Shown: piece after piece, positions 32,967 through 42,309 of the stretch
Layout: each line of letters starts with the position of its first letter
Numbering within the stretch: the first letter of the stretch is position 1
Origin: Lysobacteraceae bacterium 2PB
GTDB lineage: Bacteria > Pseudomonadota > Gammaproteobacteria > Xanthomonadales > Xanthomonadaceae
Assembly: GCA_005502915.1 (NCBI GenBank)
Contig: SCMT01000028.1
Coordinates: 1-47,491 of the forward strand
Length of the DNA stretch: 47,491 nt
Direction of reading: 5' to 3'
Notes under the pieces: generated by a model
What the model saw: the letters and a program-made list of their open reading frames with translations, nothing else
What the model was told of the DNA's origin: nothing
The model's database searches: none
Translations under genes and position numbers: made by a program

Positions 32967-35912
32967 TCAGTGCGTGGCCGGGATCCGGTGCCGGCCGGTC
33001 CGCGGCAAGGGGCGCGGCTTGCCGAACAGATAACCCTGTCCGAACTGGCAGCCCTGCTCGACGAGGATCTCGCGCTGGGCCTCGGTCTCGATGCCCTCGG
33101 CGATGGTGTCGATGCCCAAGGTCAGGGCCATCGCCAGGATGGCGCGCACCAGCGCCAGGCTCTCGGTCCGGGTCTCGCCCTCCAGTCCCGAGACGAAGCT
33201 GCGATCGATCTTCAGGCCCTGGATCGGGAACCGGTGCAGGTAGGACAGCGCCGAGAACCCGGTGCCGAAGTCGTCGAGCAGCGCCTCGATGCCGTGGCCG
33301 CGCAGGTCGCGCAGCACCTTCAGCGCCCGGTTCGCGTCCTCGATCAGCGCCACCTCGGTGATCTCGATGCGCAGTCGGCGCGGATCCTGGCCGGCCTCGT
33401 CGAGCATGCGCAGCAGGCGGTCGGAGAAGTTGTCCGAGAGGAAATGGCGCGGCGAGACGTTGATCGAGACGTAGTCCTTCGGGTATTCGCCCATCGAGGA
33501 CACGACGTGGCCGTACATCAGCCAGTCGACCTGTTCGATCAGCGCGCTGTCCTCGCCGACGCCGATGAACTCGGCGGGGGTGAGCAGGCCGCGCTGCTCG
33601 TGGTTCCAGCGTACGAGCGCTTCGTAGCCGACTTGCTGTCGGTCGGCCAGGCGCAGGATCGGCTGGAAATGCGGCTCGAAGGCGTCGTGCATGATCGCGC
33701 GGCGCAGGTCGGCTTCGAGGTCGAGCAGGCGCATGGCCTCGGCACGCATTTCTTCGCCGAAGACCTCGCTGCGGTTGCGACCCAGGCGCTTGGCGCGATA
33801 CATGGCGGCGTCGGCATCGCGCAGGAGTTCCTCGCTCTTGCGGTAGCGCGGATGCCACAGGGCGATGCCGATGCTGGCGGAGGGGAAGATCTCGCGGCCC
33901 TCGATCCACAGCGGCTGTCCGATGGCGCGGAGGATGGTGCTGGCGTACTGGCGGGCCTGGTCTGCGCTCTCGACGTTCTCGACGAGGAGTGCGAACTCGT
34001 CGCCGCCGAGTCGGGCGACGAGATCGTCGCGGAGGATGAGCTGGGAGATGCGCCGGCTGCACTCGACCAGGAGTTCGTCGCCTGCGACATGGCCGACGGA
34101 ATCGTTGATGAGCTTGAAGCGGTCGATGTCGAGGAACAGGACGGCGAAGGGCCGTGCATCGGCGGAGGTGACGCGCATGATGGCGTCGTCGAGGCGTTCC
34201 TGGAGCTGGGCGCGGTTGGGCAGCCCGGTGAGCGAGTCGTGGCGGGCCTGGTGGCGGAGGCGCTGTTCGGCGCGGAGGCGCTCGGCGATCTGCTCGCGCA
34301 GTTCGCGGTTGGCGTCGGCGAGTTCGCGGGTGCGGGTCTGGACGCGGGTCTCGAGTTCGGCGTGCGCGGCGACGAGGGTGTCCTGTGCGCGCTTGCGGGC
34401 GAGGGCGGCGTCGATATGGTGGGCGACGAAGGTGAGCAGCTCCTGGTCGCGGTCGGTGAAGTCGATGCCGGCGGTGTAGCTCTGCACGCCGATCACGCCG
34501 ATGGCCTTGCCCTCGCGGGTCAGCGGTACGCCCAGCCAGCGATGGGCATGGCGACCCATGCTGCGTACCAGGCCACGCGCTTCGAGATCGTCGATCATCG
34601 GACGGTCCGCCAGCAGCGGTTCGCCGGTGTCGATCACGTACTCGGTCAGGCCCTTGGCGCGCGGACGCGTACGCGTGCGGCGTGCATCGTATTCGTCGGC
34701 GACATAGGCGAATTCGATGGTGCCGCCGTCTGCAGAGAGGAGGGCGATGTAGAAATTGCCTGCGTAGAGCAGTTCGCCGATGACCCGGTGCAGTGCCTCA
34801 TAAAACTCGTCGAGGCCTGTGGCGCTCACCGACAGCTCGGTGATGCGGAACAGGGCCTGCTGCAGTTTCTCTGCGCGTTCCCGCTCCAGCACTTCGTTCT
34901 GCAGTTCCTGGTTCGCACGCTCCAGCGCGCGCGTGCGTTCGCGCACCCGGCGTTCGAGTTCGACCTGCGCGGTCTTGCGATCGAGCGCGGTGAGGATGTG
35001 CTGGCCGACGTACTCGAGCAGGGCCTGCTCCTCGCTGCCGTAGCGGTTCGGCCGTTCGTAGTCCTGGACGACGATCGCGCCGCAGACGTGACCGTCGCGC
35101 AGCAGCGGCACGCCCAGCCAGTCCTCGCTCTGCGGGCCGTTGATGATTTCTTCGTCGGGGATGCCGAACTCCGCGATGATCGCCTGCGACGGACCGATCA
35201 GGGCGCGACCGTGGCGCAGCAGGGTCGCGGTGAGGAAGCTGTCGGAGAGCGGGAAATCCTCGTCGGGATCCGGATCGAAACGGTCGCGGCTGTCCGCGAA
35301 ATACAGGAAACGCAGGGTGTCCTGGCCGGGGTTGTACTGGACGATGAAGAAATTGTCCGCCGGCATGAGTTCGCCGACCACGCGGTGGATGCGCGCGAGC
35401 ATCTCGCGCATTTCCAGGTCGGAGCCGGCGAGGTCGGAGATCTCGTACAGGGCCTGCTGCAGCCGCTTGGATTTCTCCAGGGTATGGACGCGGGCATCGG
35501 CCTCGCCCAACCGCAGGCCGGCAACGAGCAGGTCCGCGGCCAGTCCGAACCAGGTCGCGTCGGGCGCGCTCGCCCCGGCATCGTTGCGGTCGCCGGCGGC
35601 ATGCGCGATCGCGATGTCGGCGGAGGCTTCGTCCTGGCGGATCCGGACCACGCGCACACCGTCGTCGACGTGTGGCTTGTGGACGGGCGCGTCCAGCGCG
35701 CGTCGCGCGGCATCCTGCAGTGCCGCGTCCCCGTCGGCGCTGCCGATGCAGCCATGGCCGAGCACAGGATGCCGCCATGCGATGGCGAAACGGCTTGCGG
35801 CAGGCAGGGTGCGGCGCAGCGCGTCGACCGTGCCGGCGAGGGCGGCCGGTGCCGATGGATTCGCGTTCGTCCCGCCTGTCCCTGCGCCCACGTCGTCCTC
35901 GCCTGGAATCAA
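32967..35912 (-). CDS. GAF-GAF-GGDEF-EAL cyclic-di-GMP protein, copy 1
   Basis: The 981-residue cytoplasmic protein has an N-terminal unknown region (1-140), then GAF 1 (about 150-310; ISDLAGSDLEMREMLARIH) and a helical linker. GAF 2 (about 365-520; FYIALLSADGGTIEF) and a coiled coil follow. The cyclase domain shows RLGGDEFALL near residue 630; LRDD stands where the RxxD inhibition site would be. The EAL domain shows YEALVRW near 764, IEITEVALIED, DDFGTG near 879, KIDRSFV and AEGIE, so both synthesis and hydrolysis residues are present. Start is a TTG at 35912; no ATG fits, and copies 2 and 3 begin with a similar sequence after ATG. It is the last of three tandem copies. Confidence 0.92.
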   Translation of the reverse strand: MIPGEDDVGAGTGGTNANPSAPAALAGTVDALRRTLPAASRFAIAWRHPVLGHGCIGSADGDAALQDAARRALDAPVHKPHVDDGVRVVRIRQDEASADIAIAHAAGDRNDAGASAPDATWFGLAADLLVAGLRLGEADARVHTLEKSKRLQQALYEISDLAGSDLEMREMLARIHRVVGELMPADNFFIVQYNPGQDTLRFLYFADSRDRFDPDPDEDFPLSDSFLTATLLRHGRALIGPSQAIIAEFGIPDEEIINGPQSEDWLGVPLLRDGHVCGAIVVQDYERPNRYGSEEQALLEYVGQHILTALDRKTAQVELERRVRERTRALERANQELQNEVLERERAEKLQQALFRITELSVSATGLDEFYEALHRVIGELLYAGNFYIALLSADGGTIEFAYVADEYDARRTRTRPRAKGLTEYVIDTGEPLLADRPMIDDLEARGLVRSMGRHAHRWLGVPLTREGKAIGVIGVQSYTAGIDFTDRDQELLTFVAHHIDAALARKRAQDTLVAAHAELETRVQTRTRELADANRELREQIAERLRAEQRLRHQARHDSLTGLPNRAQLQERLDDAIMRVTSADARPFAVLFLDIDRFKLINDSVGHVAGDELLVECSRRISQLILRDDLVARLGGDEFALLVENVESADQARQYASTILRAIGQPLWIEGREIFPSASIGIALWHPRYRKSEELLRDADAAMYRAKRLGRNRSEVFGEEMRAEAMRLLDLEADLRRAIMHDAFEPHFQPILRLADRQQVGYEALVRWNHEQRGLLTPAEFIGVGEDSALIEQVDWLMYGHVVSSMGEYPKDYVSINVSPRHFLSDNFSDRLLRMLDEAGQDPRRLRIEITEVALIEDANRALKVLRDLRGHGIEALLDDFGTGFSALSYLHRFPIQGLKIDRSFVSGLEGETRTESLALVRAILAMALTLGIDTIAEGIETEAQREILVEQGCQFGQGYLFGKPRPLPRTGRHRIPATH
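33022..34455. repeat. 1.43-kb conserved output block, copy 1
   Basis: This block spans the coiled coil, GGDEF and EAL coding sequence, starting near the end of the EAL domain. It encodes what reads as the same protein as 36101-37535 and 39239-40674, with only scattered silent differences. The flanking tails and GAF parts differ. Confidence 0.9.
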
Positions 35913-36021
35913 GTGGTCAGCTTAGAGCGTGCGATCCGGTTTTTCACGTACTGCGTTTGTGCCATGTCGTTGTCCCGTGTTGTCCTGCCTGCCATCGCCG
36001 CCTGGCGATGGCAGGGATGGC

Positions 36022-38985
36022 TCAGTGCAGCGGGCGATGGCCAGCGCCGTGGCGCACGGCGGCCACCCGATGGCTGTCGCGCGCGAGCATCCGCGGAGCC
36101 CCGAAGAGATAGCCCTGCCCGAACTGGCAGCCCTGCTCGACGAGGATCTCGCGCTGGGCTTCGGTCTCGATGCCCTCGGCGATCGTGTCGATGCCCAGGG
36201 TCAGGGCCATCGCCAGGATCGCGCGGACCAGCGCCAGGCTCTCGGTCCGGGTCTCGCCCTCCAGTCCCGAGACGAAGCTGCGGTCGATCTTCAGGCCCTG
36301 GATCGGGAACCGGTGCAGGTAGGACAGCGCCGAGAACCCGGTGCCGAAGTCGTCGAGCAGGGCCTCGATGCCGTGGCCGCGCAGGTCGCGCAGCACCTTC
36401 AGCGCCCGGTTCGCGTCCTCGATCAGCGCCACCTCGGTGATCTCGATGCGCAGCCGGCGCGGATCCTGGCCGGCCTCGTCGAGCATGCGCAGCAGGCGGT
36501 CGGAGAAGTTGTCGGACAGGAAGTGGCGCGGCGAGACGTTGATCGAGACGTAGTCCTTCGGATACTCGCCCATCGAGGACACGACGTGGCCGTACATCAG
36601 CCAGTCGACCTGTTCGATCAGCGCGCTGTCCTCGCCGACGCCGATGAACTCGGCGGGGGTGAGCAGGCCGCGCTGTTCGTGGTTCCAGCGCACGAGGGCT
36701 TCGTAGCCGACCTGCTGGCGGTCGGCCAGGCGCAGGATCGGCTGGAAATGCGGCTCGAAGGCGTCGTGCATGATCGCGCGGCGCAGATCGGCTTCGAGGT
36801 CGAGCAGGCGCATGGCCTCGGCACGCATCTCCTCGCCGAAGACCTCGCTGCGGTTGCGGCCGAGGCGCTTGGCGCGATACATGGCGGCGTCGGCATCGCG
36901 GAGCAGTTCCTCGCTCTTGCGGTAGCGCGGATGCCACAGCGCGATGCCGATGCTGGCGGAGGGGAAGATCTCGCGGCCCTCGATCCACAGCGGCTGTCCG
37001 ATGGCGCGGAGGATGGTGCTGGCGTACTGGCGGGCCTGGTCTGCGCTCTCGACGTTCTCGACGAGGAGGGCGAACTCGTCGCCGCCGAGTCGGGCGACGA
37101 GATCGTCGCGGAGGATGAGCTGGGAGATGCGCCGGCTGCACTCGACCAGGAGTTCGTCGCCTGCGACATGGCCGACGGAATCGTTGATGAGCTTGAAGCG
37201 GTCGATGTCGAGGAAGAGGACGGCGAAGGGCCGTGCATCGGCGGAGGTGACGCGCATGATGGCGTCGTCGAGTCGTTCCTGGAGCTGTGCGCGGTTGGGC
37301 AGCCCGGTGAGCGAGTCGTGGCGTGCCTGGTGGCGGAGGCGCTGTTCGGCGCGGAGGCGCTCTGCGATCTGTTCGCGCAGTTCGCGGTTGGCGTCGGCGA
37401 GTTCGCGGGTGCGGGTCTGGACGCGGGTCTCGAGTTCGGCGTGCGCGGCGACGAGGGTGTCCTGGGCGCGCTTGCGGGCGAGGGCGGCGTCGATGTGGTG
37501 GGCGACGAAGGTGAGCAGTTCCTGGTCGCGGTCGATGAAACCGATGCTCTCCGTGTAGCTCTGCACGCCGATCACGCCGCTGACGACGCTGTCGCGGGTC
37601 AGCGGCACGCCGAGCCAGCAGCAGGCCATCGGCCCGGGGCCGAGGTTCTGCACCAGCCCCCGGGCTTCGAGCGCGAGGATGTCCTCGCGTCGCGCGAGCA
37701 GTGGCTTGCCGGTGTCGATCACGTATTCGGTCAGGCCCTTGCCGCGCGGGCGGTCGTGGACGGTGTTCGTGTCGATCTCGTCGGCGACGTAGGGGAATTC
37801 GATGCGCTTGCCGTCCGCGCTCTGCAGCGCGATGTACAGGTTCTTCGCGTAGAGCAGTTCTCCGATGACGCCATGCAGCGCCGCGTAGAAGTCATCGAGA
37901 CTGGTCGTCCCGACCGAGAGTTCGGTGATGCGGAACAGGGCCTTCTGCAGCTTCTCGGCACGTTCGCGCTCCAGCACTTCGCTCTGCAGTTCCTGGTTCG
38001 CCTGTTCGAGGGCGAGGGTGCGTTCGCGCACGCGGCGTTCGAGTTCGACCTGCGCGGTCTTGCGGTCGAGCGCGGTGAGGATGTGCTGGCCGACGTACTC
38101 GAGCAGGGCCTGCTCCTCGCTGCCGTAGCAGTTCGGCCGCAGGTAGTCCTGGACGACGATCGCGCCGCAGACGCTGGCGTCGCGCAGCAGCGGCACGCCC
38201 AGCCAGTCCTCGCTGACCGGGCCGCCGGTGCCTTCCTGATAGGGAATGCCCAGCGATTCGAGGATCTTCAGCGGTCGTCCGATCAGCGGTTTGCCGTGGC
38301 GGATCAGCACCGACGTCAGCGGCGTGAACGACAGGGGATACTCGACCTCGGGATTGGCGATGAACTCATGCCGATGGTCGGCGAAGTAGAGGAAGCGGAT
38401 GCGATCGTGGGCTTCGACGTACTGGACGATGAAGAAATTGTCCGCCGGCATCAGCTCGCCGACCACGCGATGGATGCGGGCGAGCATCTCGCGCATCTCC
38501 AGGTTCGAGCCGGCGAGGTCGGAGATCTCGTACAACGCATGCTGCAGGCGCTTGGATTTCTCCAGCGCCTCGATCCGGGTGTCGGCATCGGCCAGGCGCA
38601 GGCAGGCAGAGACGAGGTCAGCGGCGAGCGGCGTCCAGTGGCGATCGATCCAGTCGCTGTCGGCATCGGGACGGCGGCGCAGGCCGATGCAGACGATCCC
38701 GTTCGCGCGTTCGAAGCGCTCGACCTGCAGGTCGCCTTCCGACGCGTCGGCACTGCCATCGAGCGCGGCGCGCGTGCGATCGCGCAGGACATCGTCGACG
38801 CCATCGTCCAGCCCGTCTTCGCCCAGGACCCGATGCCGCCATGCGATCGCCACGCGTGCATCCGGTGGCGCCGCGCGCAGCAGCGGTGCGAGTGCTGCCT
38901 TCAGGCCGCCACCGGCGACGGCCGGCGGAGGGACGTCGACCGCGTCCACCGGGGTGTCAAGCGCTTCGTTCCTGCTCAGGATCAT
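36022..38985 (-). CDS. GAF-GAF-GGDEF-EAL cyclic-di-GMP protein, copy 2
   Basis: The 987-residue paralogue shares the layout of copy 1, with GGDEF near residue 634 and EAL near 762. The catalytic residues are the same, and LRDD again stands where RxxD would be. Its own GAF halves differ: the first has EYPLSFTPLTSVLIRHGKPL and the second has KRIEFPYVADEIDTNT. The start at 38985 is chosen by alignment of MILSRNE with copy 3; a longer in-frame extension to 39153 looks non-coding. Each GAF pair presumably senses a different ligand or partner while the output is shared. Copy 3 precedes it by 192 bases and copy 1 follows after 109 bases. Confidence 0.92.
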   Translation of the reverse strand: MILSRNEALDTPVDAVDVPPPAVAGGGLKAALAPLLRAAPPDARVAIAWRHRVLGEDGLDDGVDDVLRDRTRAALDGSADASEGDLQVERFERANGIVCIGLRRRPDADSDWIDRHWTPLAADLVSACLRLADADTRIEALEKSKRLQHALYEISDLAGSNLEMREMLARIHRVVGELMPADNFFIVQYVEAHDRIRFLYFADHRHEFIANPEVEYPLSFTPLTSVLIRHGKPLIGRPLKILESLGIPYQEGTGGPVSEDWLGVPLLRDASVCGAIVVQDYLRPNCYGSEEQALLEYVGQHILTALDRKTAQVELERRVRERTLALEQANQELQSEVLERERAEKLQKALFRITELSVGTTSLDDFYAALHGVIGELLYAKNLYIALQSADGKRIEFPYVADEIDTNTVHDRPRGKGLTEYVIDTGKPLLARREDILALEARGLVQNLGPGPMACCWLGVPLTRDSVVSGVIGVQSYTESIGFIDRDQELLTFVAHHIDAALARKRAQDTLVAAHAELETRVQTRTRELADANRELREQIAERLRAEQRLRHQARHDSLTGLPNRAQLQERLDDAIMRVTSADARPFAVLFLDIDRFKLINDSVGHVAGDELLVECSRRISQLILRDDLVARLGGDEFALLVENVESADQARQYASTILRAIGQPLWIEGREIFPSASIGIALWHPRYRKSEELLRDADAAMYRAKRLGRNRSEVFGEEMRAEAMRLLDLEADLRRAIMHDAFEPHFQPILRLADRQQVGYEALVRWNHEQRGLLTPAEFIGVGEDSALIEQVDWLMYGHVVSSMGEYPKDYVSINVSPRHFLSDNFSDRLLRMLDEAGQDPRRLRIEITEVALIEDANRALKVLRDLRGHGIEALLDDFGTGFSALSYLHRFPIQGLKIDRSFVSGLEGETRTESLALVRAILAMALTLGIDTIAEGIETEAQREILVEQGCQFGQGYLFGAPRMLARDSHRVAAVRHGAGHRPLH
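36101..37535. repeat. 1.43-kb conserved output block, copy 2
   Basis: It encodes the same output protein as copies 1 and 3. For example, the codons behind MGEYPK differ from copy 1 only silently. Copies 2 and 3 also share about 14 bases before the block, so they look closer to each other. Confidence 0.9.
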
Positions 38986-39177
38986 GCTGATGTGCCCGTA
39001 CGGCTGCCATGTCGACCTGCGAACGCAGAATGTCGGGAAAAAGCCCAAGTACCGCCAAGGTCGGTCCCTGACAGTCGCCTGACGTCTTCCCTGTCGCCAC
39101 CCCTGACACCCAAGCATCATCCATGCCATTCCCGATGGCATCCATGCCGACATCGATCCCGCGAGACTGCGCTCCGC

Positions 39178-42132
39178 TCAGTGCAGCCCTTGGCGATGGC
39201 GGAAGGACGATGGGTTCCGGTCGAGCATCCGCGGAGCCCCGAAGAGATAGCCCTGTCCGAACTGGCAGCCCTGCTCGACGAGGATCTCGCGCTGTGCCTC
39301 GGTCTCGATGCCCTCGGCGATCGTGTCGATGCCCAGGGTCAGGGCCATCGCCAGGATCGCGCGCACCAGCGCCAAGCTCTCGGTCCGGGTCTCGCCCTCC
39401 AGTCCCGAGACGAAGCTGCGGTCGATCTTCAGGCCCTGGATCGGGAACCGGTGCAGGTAGGACAGCGCCGAGAACCCGGTGCCGAAGTCGTCGAGCAGGG
39501 CCTCGATGCCGTGGCCGCGCAGGTCACGCAGCACCTTCAGCGCCCGGTTCGCGTCCTCGATCAGCGCCACCTCGGTGATCTCGATGCGCAGCCGGCGCGG
39601 ATCCTGGCCTGCCTCGTCGAGCATGCGCAGCAGGCGGTCGGAGAAGTTGTCCGAGAGGAAATGGCGCGGCGAGACGTTGATCGAGACGTAGTCCTTCGGA
39701 TACTCGCCCATCGAGGACACGACGTGGCCGTACATCAGCCAGTCGACCTGTTCGATCAGCGCGCTGTCCTCGCCGACGCCGATGAACTCGGCGGGGGTGA
39801 GCAGGCCGCGCTGCTCGTGGTTCCAGCGCACGAGGGCTTCGTAGCCGACCTGCTGGCGGTCGGCCAGGCGCAGGATCGGCTGGAAATGCGGCTCGAAGGC
39901 GTCGTGCATGATCGCGCGGCGCAGATCGGCTTCGAGGTCGAGCAGGCGCATGGCCTCGGCGCGCATCTCCTCGCCGAAGACCTCGCTGCGGTTGCGGCCG
40001 AGGCGCTTGGCGCGATACATCGCGGCGTCGGCGTCGCGCAGGAGTTCCTCGCTCTTGCGGTAGCGCGGATGCCACAGCGCGATGCCGATGCTGGCGGAGG
40101 GGAAGATCTCGCGGCCCTCGATCCACAGCGGCTGTCCGATGGCGCGGAGGATGGTGCTGGCGTACTGGCGGGCCTGGTCGGCGCTTTCGACGTTCTCGAC
40201 GAGGAGGGCGAACTCGTCGCCGCCGAGTCGGGCGACGAGATCGTCGCGGAGGATGAGCTGGGAGATGCGCCGGCTGCACTCGACCAGGAGTTCGTCGCCT
40301 GCGACATGGCCGACGGAATCGTTGATGAGCTTGAAGCGGTCGATGTCGAGGAAGAGGACGGCGAAGGGCCGCGCATCGGCTGAGGTGACGCGCATGATGG
40401 CATCGTCGAGGCGTTCCTGCAGTTGCGCGCGGTTGGGCAGCCCGGTGAGCGAGTCGTGGCGGGCCTGGTGGCGCAGCCGCTGCTCGGCGCGGAGTCGCTC
40501 GGCGATCTGTTCGCGCAGTTCGCGGTTGGCGTCGGCGAGTTCGCGCGTGCGGGTCTGGACGCGGGTCTCGAGTTCGGCGTGTGCGGCGACGAGGGTGTCC
40601 TGTGCGCGCTTGCGTGCGAGGGCGGCGTCGATGTGGTGGGCGACGAAGGTGAGCAGCTCCTGGTCGCGGTCGGTGAAGGCCACGCCTTCGGTATAGCTCT
40701 GCACGCCGATCAGGCCCTCGACGACGCCGTCGCGGGTCAGCGGCACGCCCAGCCAGCACCAGGCCAGCGGCCCGATGCTGCGCACCAGTCCCTGCGCCTC
40801 CAGGGCCTGGATGCCTTCGCGCATCGCCAGCAGCGGCTTGCCCGTGTCGATCACGTATTCGCTCAGGCCGCGCGCGCGCTTGCGGCGGGTCAGGGTCTTG
40901 GTCTCGATTTCGTCGGCGGCGTAGGGGAATTCGACGTAGTCGCCGTCGGCCGAGAGCAGGGCGACGTAGAAGTTCCGGGCGTACAGCAGTTCGCCGATGA
41001 TCGAATGCAGGTCGGCGTAGAAGTGTTCGAGACCCGTGGCGCTGACCGAGAGTTCGGTGATGCGGAACAGGGCCTGCTGCAGCTTCTCGGCATGCTGGCG
41101 TTCCAGTACTTCGTTCTGCAGTTCCTGGTTCGCACGCTCCAGCGCGTGGGTGCGTTCGCGCACCCGGCGTTCGAGTTCGACCTGCGCGGTCTTGCGGTCG
41201 AGCGAGGTGAGGATGTGCTGACCGACGTACTCGAGCAGGGCCTGCTCCTCGCTGCCGTAGCAATGGACGCGATCGTAGTCCTGGACCACGATCGCGCCGC
41301 AGACCCGGCCGTCGCGCAGCAGCGGCACGCCCAGCCAGTCCTCGCTGAGTGGACCTCCGGCGTATTCCTCGTGCGGGATGCCGAGCGATTCGATGATGTC
41401 GCGCGCCGAGCCCACCAGCGGTCGGCCGTGGCGCAGCAGCGCGGCGGTCATGCTGTGCAGGCCTTCGCCGAGTGGATAGACCGTATCGGCGTCGGGATCG
41501 AAGCGGTCCCGGCTGTCGGCGAAATACAGGTAGCGGATGCTGTCGTCTTCGTCGTCGTAGTGGACGATGTAGAAGTTCTCGGCCGGCATCAGGTGGCCGA
41601 CGACGCGATGGATGCGCGCGAGCATCTCGCGCATCTCCAGGCCCCAGCCGGCGAGGTCGGAGATCTCGTAGAGCGCATGCTGCAGGCGCTTGGACTTCTC
41701 CAGCGCCTCGATCCGGGTGTCGGCGTCGGCCAGCCGCAGCGTCGCCCAGAGCAGGTCGCAGGCGAGCGCGAACCAGATGTGTTCGACCCAGCCTTCCGGC
41801 GGTGCATCGTCGAAGGTCAATCCGACCGCGACGCGCTCGGTGCCGCGATCGGAGCGGCCGAGCCAGGTGCCTTCGCGAAAGGAAATACCGCCGTCGACGG
41901 ATGCGGCATCGAGATGGGCGACCACGGCGCGTTGCAAGGCATCGTCGGCGCCCGGGCAGCGGTGGCTGCCGAGGCCGAGTTGGGCATGATGCCAGGCGAT
42001 GGCGATCCGGGTCCCCGCGGGCAGTGCGCGCTGCAGCGCATCGACCACCGTGCGAGCGGCGGCTTCGGCTGTCAGAGTCCCCCCGACCCTTCCCCCCGTC
42101 CCTGCATCCACATCGTGTTTGCCAAGGATCAT
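39178..42132 (-). CDS. GAF-GAF-GGDEF-EAL cyclic-di-GMP protein, copy 3
   Basis: The 984-residue paralogue has GGDEF near residue 637 and EAL near 764. Its GAF 1 contains ISDLAGWGLEMREMLARIH and its GAF 2 contains FYVALLSADGDYVEF. The start at 42132 (MILGKHDVDAG) matches the other copies. It is the first transcribed of the three. The two GAFs, two helical linkers and dual catalytic domains suggest a cytoplasmic sensor that adjusts cyclic-di-GMP levels; whether synthesis or hydrolysis wins cannot be told. Its C-terminal tail (APRMLDRNPSSFRHRQ) differs from copy 1 and partly matches copy 2. Confidence 0.92.
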   Translation of the reverse strand: MILGKHDVDAGTGGRVGGTLTAEAAARTVVDALQRALPAGTRIAIAWHHAQLGLGSHRCPGADDALQRAVVAHLDAASVDGGISFREGTWLGRSDRGTERVAVGLTFDDAPPEGWVEHIWFALACDLLWATLRLADADTRIEALEKSKRLQHALYEISDLAGWGLEMREMLARIHRVVGHLMPAENFYIVHYDDEDDSIRYLYFADSRDRFDPDADTVYPLGEGLHSMTAALLRHGRPLVGSARDIIESLGIPHEEYAGGPLSEDWLGVPLLRDGRVCGAIVVQDYDRVHCYGSEEQALLEYVGQHILTSLDRKTAQVELERRVRERTHALERANQELQNEVLERQHAEKLQQALFRITELSVSATGLEHFYADLHSIIGELLYARNFYVALLSADGDYVEFPYAADEIETKTLTRRKRARGLSEYVIDTGKPLLAMREGIQALEAQGLVRSIGPLAWCWLGVPLTRDGVVEGLIGVQSYTEGVAFTDRDQELLTFVAHHIDAALARKRAQDTLVAAHAELETRVQTRTRELADANRELREQIAERLRAEQRLRHQARHDSLTGLPNRAQLQERLDDAIMRVTSADARPFAVLFLDIDRFKLINDSVGHVAGDELLVECSRRISQLILRDDLVARLGGDEFALLVENVESADQARQYASTILRAIGQPLWIEGREIFPSASIGIALWHPRYRKSEELLRDADAAMYRAKRLGRNRSEVFGEEMRAEAMRLLDLEADLRRAIMHDAFEPHFQPILRLADRQQVGYEALVRWNHEQRGLLTPAEFIGVGEDSALIEQVDWLMYGHVVSSMGEYPKDYVSINVSPRHFLSDNFSDRLLRMLDEAGQDPRRLRIEITEVALIEDANRALKVLRDLRGHGIEALLDDFGTGFSALSYLHRFPIQGLKIDRSFVSGLEGETRTESLALVRAILAMALTLGIDTIAEGIETEAQREILVEQGCQFGQGYLFGAPRMLDRNPSSFRHRQGLH
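39239..40674. repeat. 1.43-kb conserved output block, copy 3
   Basis: It encodes the same output protein as copies 1 and 2, with silent differences. A second, smaller conserved stretch further upstream in each gene covers the linker between the GAFs (YGSEEQALLEYVGQHIL), so the genes are mosaics of constant and variable parts. Confidence 0.9.
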
Positions 42133-42263
42133 GAACCGAGCATATACCCAAATCCGCGGGTTGGAAGCGGTCCAGACCCGACGGCCATCACTTTTTTTCG
42201 GAGACGGGGTTCCGCGACGGCGGACTGGCCGCATGGCGCTGCGGATCGCGTCTGCCGAAGGAT

Positions 42264-42286
42264 GGACTGTCCCCCTCGGACAGTCC
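42264..42286 (-). terminator. Hairpin after the EEP lipoprotein gene
   Basis: GGACTGTCC and GGACAGTCC form a perfect 9-bp stem with a 5-nt loop, 23 nt beyond the stop at 42310. It separates that gene from the first GGDEF-EAL gene. Confidence 0.55.
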
Positions 42287-42309
42287 GGAAGTGGCGCAGT
42301 GCGGCGGGT

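Noticed and set aside
35929..40383. A 1484-residue open frame on the plus strand, opposite the GGDEF-EAL genes, and similar long frames at 32934-36440 and 11502-14399
   Set aside because: They are antisense to genes with clear domains. Their residues are low-complexity and lack any fold signature, as is usual for the reverse frame of GC-rich genes.
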